Shown here in pieces: positions 49,350-54,203 of a stretch of 54,203 bases of DNA. The stretch is taken from assembly GCF_001995175.1 (NCBI RefSeq), contig NZ_MUKN01000026.1, positions 1-54,203 on the forward strand. The letters run 5' to 3'. The notes beneath the pieces were generated by a model. It did not search any database and was not told the DNA's origin. It saw nothing but the letters and a program-made list of their open reading frames with translations. The DNA is from Rathayibacter rhapontici. Its GTDB lineage: Bacteria; Actinomycetota; Actinomycetes; Actinomycetales; Microbacteriaceae. Numbering within the stretch: position 1 is the stretch's first letter; every line of letters starts with the position of its first letter. The translations under genes were made by a program, and so were the position numbers.

Positions 49350-50354
49350 GTGGCCTACACCGAGCCCCTGCCCACGCCGCCGAACGGCAACACCAACTGG
49401 GGCGCCGTGGTCGAGTCCCACCGCGCCGCGATCCTCGAGCTGCAGCAGGGGGGCGTCGCGGAGCAGTCCGTCGGCTACCTCAACGCCGCGAACCCGAAGT
49501 GGGGCCTCAAGAAGTGGGACCCGGAGAACCCGGTCGAGAACGACATCGGCGCCCTGGCTGCCGCAGCGTCCGCGGCGAAGAAGGCCGTCGTCGTGCCGGC
49601 GCTCTACAAGCTGAAGAACACGACCACGACCGGCAACTTCGACGACCGGAACATGCACATCATCTCCGTCGGCGGTGGCGGCTTCATCGGCGAAGGCGGC
49701 ACGATCCTCCGCCAGGTCATCGCACCGTCCGCGGGCGTCGTGGTCAGCGGCTTCGCCACGAAGTCGGTCGGCGCGACGAACCGGCACGGCGTCAACTTCT
49801 TCGACGTCCCGGCCGCCGACATTCCTAAGTTCCGCGCCGACATGGCCTGGCAGATCGTCGCGTCCGGAGCGAAGAAGTCCGAGACGAGTACCGCGACCGC
49901 CGGCTTCTTCTCGTGGAGCCTCCCCGGCTCCGTCGTGCACGACCTGCTCTCGAGCGGCGACACGCCCCTCGCATCAGGCAAGGCCGTCATGGCCGAGACG
50001 GTCCCGATCCTCGGCGTCTCCTACCTCATCAGCGGCGGGTCCTCGACGCTCGCCGAGAACGACATCGTGAAGGGCCAGACCTCCGGCGCCACGATGAAGC
50101 TCGAGGCGGCCGGCGCGGACCTCAACGGCTCGAAGAACATGCGGATCTCGACCCGCGGCGTCACCCCCGGCGCCGGTGGCTCGTTCTCGGTCGGCGAGAA
50201 CCTCCTCCGCGGCACCACCATCGTCGGCAAGATCGCCGCCGCCGGCCAGGTCGTCTCGAAGGGCACGACCCTCTACGACTGGTCGAAGCTCACCGTCGAG
50301 GTCACCCTGCGCAAGCTCGGCGGCTCGCAGAACGCTACGCCCCGACGCCGGTGA
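49350..50354 (+). CDS. Tailspike/tail fibre, N-terminal part (frameshifted)
   Basis: Begins with the phage attachment-type sequence AYTEPLPTPPNGNTNWGAVV at GTG 49350 (GGAGA upstream) and runs as a beta-rich, Gly/Thr-rich chain (MHIISVGGGGFIGEGGTILR, GVVVSGFATKSVGATN) typical of a right-handed beta-helix tailspike. At about 50333 the frame is lost after GGSQN; four aberrant codons then reach a stop at 50354. The remainder is in the -1 frame (next entry). Confidence 0.82.
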   Translation: MAYTEPLPTPPNGNTNWGAVVESHRAAILELQQGGVAEQSVGYLNAANPKWGLKKWDPENPVENDIGALAAAASAAKKAVVVPALYKLKNTTTTGNFDDRNMHIISVGGGGFIGEGGTILRQVIAPSAGVVVSGFATKSVGATNRHGVNFFDVPAADIPKFRADMAWQIVASGAKKSETSTATAGFFSWSLPGSVVHDLLSSGDTPLASGKAVMAETVPILGVSYLISGGSSTLAENDIVKGQTSGATMKLEAAGADLNGSKNMRISTRGVTPGAGGSFSVGENLLRGTTIVGKIAAAGQVVSKGTTLYDWSKLTVEVTLRKLGGSQNATPRRR

Positions 50355-51670
50355 TCTTCCCGGTCGGCGACTACTTCTCGAACCTGATCAGCCGGACCGA
50401 GAACCTCACGTTCGACACGATCGGTGACCCGAACGGCGTCGACAAGGTCCGCGCCGCCGCGGTCGACATCCGCGGAGCCGTCTACGGGCACTACGTCGGC
50501 GACGTCTTCCGGAACGGGTACCGAAACGGGTACCGCATCGCGTCCGGTTACGGCGGCACGATCGCGAACTCGATCGCCGAGGCGCTGCCCAACGACGCGA
50601 CCACCGAGGGCGGTTTCGGCTACCACGTCGAGGTCGAGGGCACGACGCAGAACTTCGCCGTCCTGGGCTGCGTCTCGTACAACGTCCGCCACGGCTTCAC
50701 GACGAACCCCACCGGCAACAGCGCGTTCCTGTCGGCCGTCGGCGACACGCTGCGCCACGGGATCCAGCGGTTCGTGTACGTGATGCACCACCAGACCTTC
50801 AACACCTACGGTCCGGGCCTGGACACGCACCACGGCTGCGACAGCATCTTCTTCATCGATTGCACCGTCAACGGTGTCCTGACCCTGGGCGAGAAGGACG
50901 CGGGCGGATCGGCGGCGCAGACGCGCGGCTCGAACGTCTGGTTCGTGCACGTCACGACTCACGGAGGCCGCTACGGCTTCACCGACGCGACGGCCGGCTT
51001 CACGGTCCCGCAGGGAAACCCGAACCCGGACTCGACCGCGACGTGGCCGCTCACCCCGATCCACTCGGAGACGCGCTACCTGTTCTGCCGCGCGTTCGAC
51101 TACGAGGAGGTTGGCTTCCGCCAGGGCCTCGCCGCGGAGTCCGTGCATCACTCGGTGCTCTACGTCGCCCCGCAGTGGGAGGCGAAGAAGGACGCCCGCT
51201 ACAAGACCGTCGGCATGCGCCTCACCGGCGTCGACACGTGGGTCATCGACCCGATCATGGGCTACAACTCCCTGGCGATGGTCGACCTCGAGCCCGGCGG
51301 GTACTGGAAGGACGGCGACCCGGGCCCCAAGCCCACCAAGCCGATCCCGTACTCGATCGGATTCATCGGCGACGCCTTCGCCGACTACTCCCGCGCGCCG
51401 GCAGGGACCGACCTCCTCCGCGTCGCCGGCCACCCGACCGCCGGCATCACGACGCTCGTCCTCCCGGGCGATGTCGACGTCGTGCAGAAGGCATCCGCGT
51501 CGACGACTCCGGCCGCGTGGGTGAACCCCATCAGCGGCAAGACGGTCATCAAGGGCTCGGGGAAGATCCGGAACCTGACCGGAGCGACGGCGATCCCGCT
51601 GCTCAAGACGGACGCCGCCGGCTACGCAGGGGTCACCCGCAAGGCGATCCCGACCTCGAGCTGGGTGTAG
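50336..51670 (+). pseudogene. Tailspike/tail fibre, C-terminal part (after a -1 frameshift)
   Basis: Continues from YAPTPVIFPVGDYFSNLISR through HVEVEGTTQNFAVLGCVSYN, GPGLDTHHGCDSIFFIDCTV and RYGFTDATAGFTVPQ to a C-terminal GKTVIKGSGKIRNLTGATAI. The HHGCDSIFFIDC region and repeated beta pattern fit a pectate-lyase-like beta-helix, perhaps with glycan-cleaving activity. Adding one G (AACGGCTAC for AACGCTAC near 50334) joins both parts into one protein of about 773 residues. Confidence 0.82.
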
Positions 51671-51673
51671 CAG

Positions 51674-53410
51674 ATGGCTGGATTCGGAACCCAGCCATTC
51701 GGTACGTCGCCCTTCGGAGTCGGAGACGGCCTGCCGGTCCCGCCGCCCCCGCCGCTCCCGGTCCCGGCCGCCGTCAAGGTCACCGCCGTCTCCGCCACGG
51801 ATGCGCTCGTGACCTGGGCCGGGGACGCTCCGCTCGGTTTCCGGGTCTCCCTGAACGGAGAGCCGGCGGTCGCGGCGGAGGAGTCGCCGCTGCTGCTGCG
51901 CGAGCTCACCCCGGCGACCGAGTACGCGCTCGCGCTGGCGACCCTCGAGACCGACTCGTCGGAGAGCGCGCCGTCGGCGACGGTCACCTTCCGCACCCTC
52001 GCGGGAGAAGTCGGGCCGCCGGTCGACCCCGAGGACCCGGAGACCCCGACCGAGCCCGAGGAGCCCGGGAACCCCACCATTCCGGGGCTCCCGAACCTGC
52101 CGGACGACCCCGAGCAGCTGTGGGAGACGGCGATCGGCACGACGAAAATCCTGAACATCGGGTCCTCCGAGGGCATCGTCGTCGCCGACGACGCGATCAA
52201 CACCCCCGACTACACGGTGTTCGACCTCTGGACCAACCAGCTCGCGCGGCGTCTCGGGAGCACGTCCGTCAACCAGCACAACGGCGGCCGCACCCGTGTC
52301 GACGTCGCGCTCGCGCTGCTCACCGCGGGCACCTCGGCGTTCCTGGCGGACGTCTACCGGCTCGTCATCCAGGCGGCCGGCGGCAACGACGTCGGCCACT
52401 TCTGGAACAGCGACGCCGGCAAGCGCGGATTCAAGAACGCGACGTCGCTGATCCTCGGCATCACCCGCTCGAAGTCGAAGGTGCTGCCCGGCGCCGCCGG
52501 CGAGACCGGCGTGTGGGGGCAGTCGGAGAACCAGTACTCCGGCTCGACCCGGAAGTCGACGACCCCCGGGTCGACGGAGACGCTGCGCTTCGATGGCACG
52601 GGCGCGACCCTGGCGATGCTCGGCTACACCGACTACGACGGCGGGAATCTCGCCGGGTCGGCGTACACGTGGGCGCTCGACGACGGCGAGCCCGTCGCGC
52701 GATCAACCGCAGCTCAGGGTCTCACCGGGACCGACAAGACGAAGAACTCGGTGCAGCCGATCCACTTCCGCGACCTCGCCCCGGGGCCGCACAAGGTGGT
52801 CATCACGCACACCGGCGCGCCGGGCGATCCGCTGATCGTGGACTCGCTGCACGTGTGGCAGGACGACGTGCGGGACATGCCCTTCACGCTGATGCTGCGC
52901 CCGCGAAGGCGACGACGATCGGGCTCCTGCTGTACCCGTCGCCGCAGCCGGACATGGGCGCGTTCGACGTCTTCCGGCAGCTGCAGGAGGACGTGTTCGA
53001 CGAGTTCGGACGCGACGGCACCTTCGGCGGTATCCCCGGCTCGATCGTCGACCGCTGGTATCCGCCGAACGTCTACCACCTGCGGCTCGGAGACATGCTC
53101 CACCCCAGCGGGGAGGGCCACGACGCGATCTACGAGGCCGCGCTCGAGGGCCTGCTCCTCTGGACGCCGACCGCGTACCTCGCGTCGGAGCCGACCGAGC
53201 CCGATCCCGGGCCCGACCCGGACCCCGGGACGGATCCCGACCCTGGGCCCGGACCGGACCCGGATCCGGACCCCGACCCGGGCACCGATCCGGACCCCGG
53301 CACCGACCCGACTCCGGGACCGGACCCGACACCACCCCTGTACGTCTGGGAGGACCTCACTATGGCGCTCGTCTACGGAACCCTCACCGACCTCACCGAC
53401 GAGCCGCTGA
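51674..53410 (+). CDS. Tail SGNH/GDSL hydrolase with fibronectin III domain, N-terminal part (frameshifted)
   Basis: Starts MAGFGTQPFGTSPFGVGDG, then a fibronectin III domain (about 28-115), an acidic Pro-rich linker, and the first part of an SGNH hydrolase: block I LNIGSSEG with the nucleophile Ser (residues 160-167) and block III GGNDVG (near 236-241), then a beta domain (SAYTWALDDGEPVARSTAAQ). Coding character in this frame ends at about 52888; beyond this it is Arg/Ser-rich noise to 53410. The remaining catalytic Asp/His are in the -1 frame. Probable esterase that trims surface polymer during adsorption. Confidence 0.78.
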   Translation: MAGFGTQPFGTSPFGVGDGLPVPPPPPLPVPAAVKVTAVSATDALVTWAGDAPLGFRVSLNGEPAVAAEESPLLLRELTPATEYALALATLETDSSESAPSATVTFRTLAGEVGPPVDPEDPETPTEPEEPGNPTIPGLPNLPDDPEQLWETAIGTTKILNIGSSEGIVVADDAINTPDYTVFDLWTNQLARRLGSTSVNQHNGGRTRVDVALALLTAGTSAFLADVYRLVIQAAGGNDVGHFWNSDAGKRGFKNATSLILGITRSKSKVLPGAAGETGVWGQSENQYSGSTRKSTTPGSTETLRFDGTGATLAMLGYTDYDGGNLAGSAYTWALDDGEPVARSTAAQGLTGTDKTKNSVQPIHFRDLAPGPHKVVITHTGAPGDPLIVDSLHVWQDDVRDMPFTLMLRPRRRRRSGSCCTRRRSRTWARSTSSGSCRRTCSTSSDATAPSAVSPARSSTAGIRRTSTTCGSETCSTPAGRATTRSTRPRSRACSSGRRPRTSRRSRPSPIPGPTRTPGRIPTLGPDRTRIRTPTRAPIRTPAPTRLRDRTRHHPCTSGRTSLWRSSTEPSPTSPTSR

Positions 53411-53781
53411 ACGACCAGGCGGTCCGGCTGCGCTTCGTCCCCTCGGGGCCGGGCGTGGCCGGCGGGCGACTGCTCTCGAAGCGGCCGATCGAGGTCGACG
53501 TCGGCGCCGGCGGCGTGTTCGCCGTCGAGGTGTTCTCGACCATGACCATCAGCCCGGAGATGTGGTTCACGGTCGAGTTCTCCCGGCTCGTGGCGGGTGA
53601 GGCTCCGACCTACGAGCGGCTGCCGTTCAAGCTGCGCGTGCCCGACGGGGGCGGCCGCATCGGCGACCTCGTCGCCGCGCCCGCGCCGCCCGCGGTGATC
53701 GGCGCTGGCCTCGGCGAGCCCGACCGGGACTACCCGGCCTACATCGATCTGCTGACCGCAACGTACTACGAGAGGAAATAG
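52888..53781 (+). pseudogene. Tail SGNH/GDSL hydrolase, C-terminal part (after a -1 frameshift)
   Basis: Continues from ADAAPAKATTIGLLLYPSPQ through LQEDVFDEFGR to block V DMLHPSGEGHDAIYEAAL, which carries the catalytic Asp and His. A Pro/Asp repeat linker follows, and then a tail-protein domain from MALVYGTLTDLTDEPLNDQA to the stop. Restoring one G (ACGGCT for ACGCT near 52887) gives a complete catalytic triad in one protein of about 702 residues. The final domain has its own ATG (53362) and could be made alone. Confidence 0.78.
53197..53338 (+). repeat. Pro-Asp/Gly-rich low-complexity linker
   Basis: About 47 codons of DPDP/PGPDP/PGTDP units, encoded by repeats of CCGGACCC and CCCGGCAC type. 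This is a flexible, acidic spacer between the hydrolase and the last domain; the DNA repeats could change length by slippage. Confidence 0.75.
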
Positions 53782-53783
53782 AC

Positions 53784-54203
53784 GTGACTGACACTCGAAT
53801 GGTGGCCGTCGGGAAGATCGAAGTGATGGGGGACGTGTCCGGCGCTCTCTTGGTCGAGACGGACGGCACGAAGATGCAGGCGGCGGTCGACGCGAGAATC
53901 CAGCCGGTCGTCGTCAGCACGATCGTCGAGTCCCCGGAAGTCCTGGCCGAGGCAGGTGAGGCCGCCGCCGAGCTGATCATGTCGAACACCGAGATCGTCA
54001 TGAAGAGCGACGTCGGCGCCCCCAGCTTCTCCTACCAGCTGCCGGAGAAGTACCGGGTCGGCTACTGGAACCGGGTTCGGCAGCTCATCGCCGGATGGAC
54101 CGCCGATAACTACTTCGAGGTCCTCAAGGGCATCAGCATCGGCGGCCGGGCGAAGGTCCAGCCGTGGCACGCTGGGGCGTTCGCGATCCGCGGGAAGAAC
54201 GGT
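53784..54203 (+). CDS. Phage tail-region protein (partial, cut by window end)
   Basis: The first 140 codons of a gene that continues past the window. GTG 53784 is two bases after the previous stop, with GAGAGGAA upstream. The start resembles other tail-tip proteins (TRMVAVGKIEVMGDVSGALL), followed by a helix (SPEVLAEAGEAAAELIMSNT) and FSYQLPEKYRVGYWNRVRQL. The function is unknown; a structural or receptor-binding role is likely by position. Confidence 0.65.
   Translation, partial: MTDTRMVAVGKIEVMGDVSGALLVETDGTKMQAAVDARIQPVVVSTIVESPEVLAEAGEAAAELIMSNTEIVMKSDVGAPSFSYQLPEKYRVGYWNRVRQLIAGWTADNYFEVLKGISIGGRAKVQPWHAGAFAIRGKNG

Larger units (their letters stand above)
15033..54203. mobile_element. 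Integrated siphovirus-type prophage (right end outside the window)
   Basis: Runs from a tRNA-derived attL, through integrase, immunity genes, an early recombination/replication operon and accessory genes, to a full HK97-order head, tail and lysis region. At least 39.2 kb are present and the last visible gene is a tail protein cut by the window edge. The presence of the integrase next to attL, repressor and Cro-like genes shows a temperate phage. Breaks in the capsid, tailspike and SGNH genes mean it may be defective, unless these are sequencing errors. Confidence 0.95.

Noticed and set aside
50273..52399. 708-codon minus-strand open frame over the tailspike/SGNH genes
   Set aside because: Antisense shadow rich in Arg/Val/Asp; the plus-strand frames carry clear phage domains.

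Overview
The window is high-GC DNA from an actinobacterium. The gene order and protein style (pepN, prpBC, mscS, glbO, tesB, ettA, a lipoprotein, ssb, msrA, with several probably leaderless genes) point to a Microbacteriaceae-like chromosome such as Rathayibacter, Curtobacterium or Clavibacter relatives. The genus is an inference; no rRNA or other phylogenetic marker lies in the window.

Positions 1-15032 are host chromosome. They hold aminopeptidase N, the 2-methylcitrate-cycle pair prpC/prpB (prpD is not beside them), an MscS channel coupled to a truncated haemoglobin, two thioesterases, the translation factor EttA, a lipoprotein, an SSB-like protein, MsrA, an aldo/keto reductase, and a few small or membrane proteins. 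One of these is a 36-residue membrane protein with a good ribosome binding site.

From about 15033 to the right edge lies an integrated siphovirus-type prophage (more than 39 kb; right end not reached). It starts at the 3' end of a tRNA gene (attL). Next come a tyrosine integrase, an immunity region (repressor, ImmA/IrrE-like peptidase, divergent Cro/HTH genes, palindromic operators), and a long early operon joined by 4-base start/stop overlaps. That operon encodes a RuvC-like resolvase, a YqaJ-type exonuclease, a Bet/RecT annealing protein, HNH, a replication initiator-like protein, a DnaB-N/RecA-like ATPase and SSB. A patch of small accessory genes follows (27.2-31.0 kb), including a ribbon-helix-helix-like gene and a membrane gene on the opposite strand. 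Then comes the late region in HK97 order: HNH, small and large terminase, portal, protease fused to capsid, connectors, major tail protein, tail chaperones with a probable programmed -1 frameshift, tape measure, distal tail proteins, fibre, two M23 peptidases, holin-like genes, tailspike and an SGNH hydrolase.

The most striking feature is that the prophage carries at least four, perhaps five, reading-frame breaks, all in the same sense (one base missing). They fall in the major capsid protein, the tailspike, the SGNH hydrolase, an HTH accessory gene and possibly one more. Each can be repaired by restoring one G in a CGGC context. Either the prophage is decaying or the sequence carries a context-dependent base-calling error. 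Raw reads would settle which.
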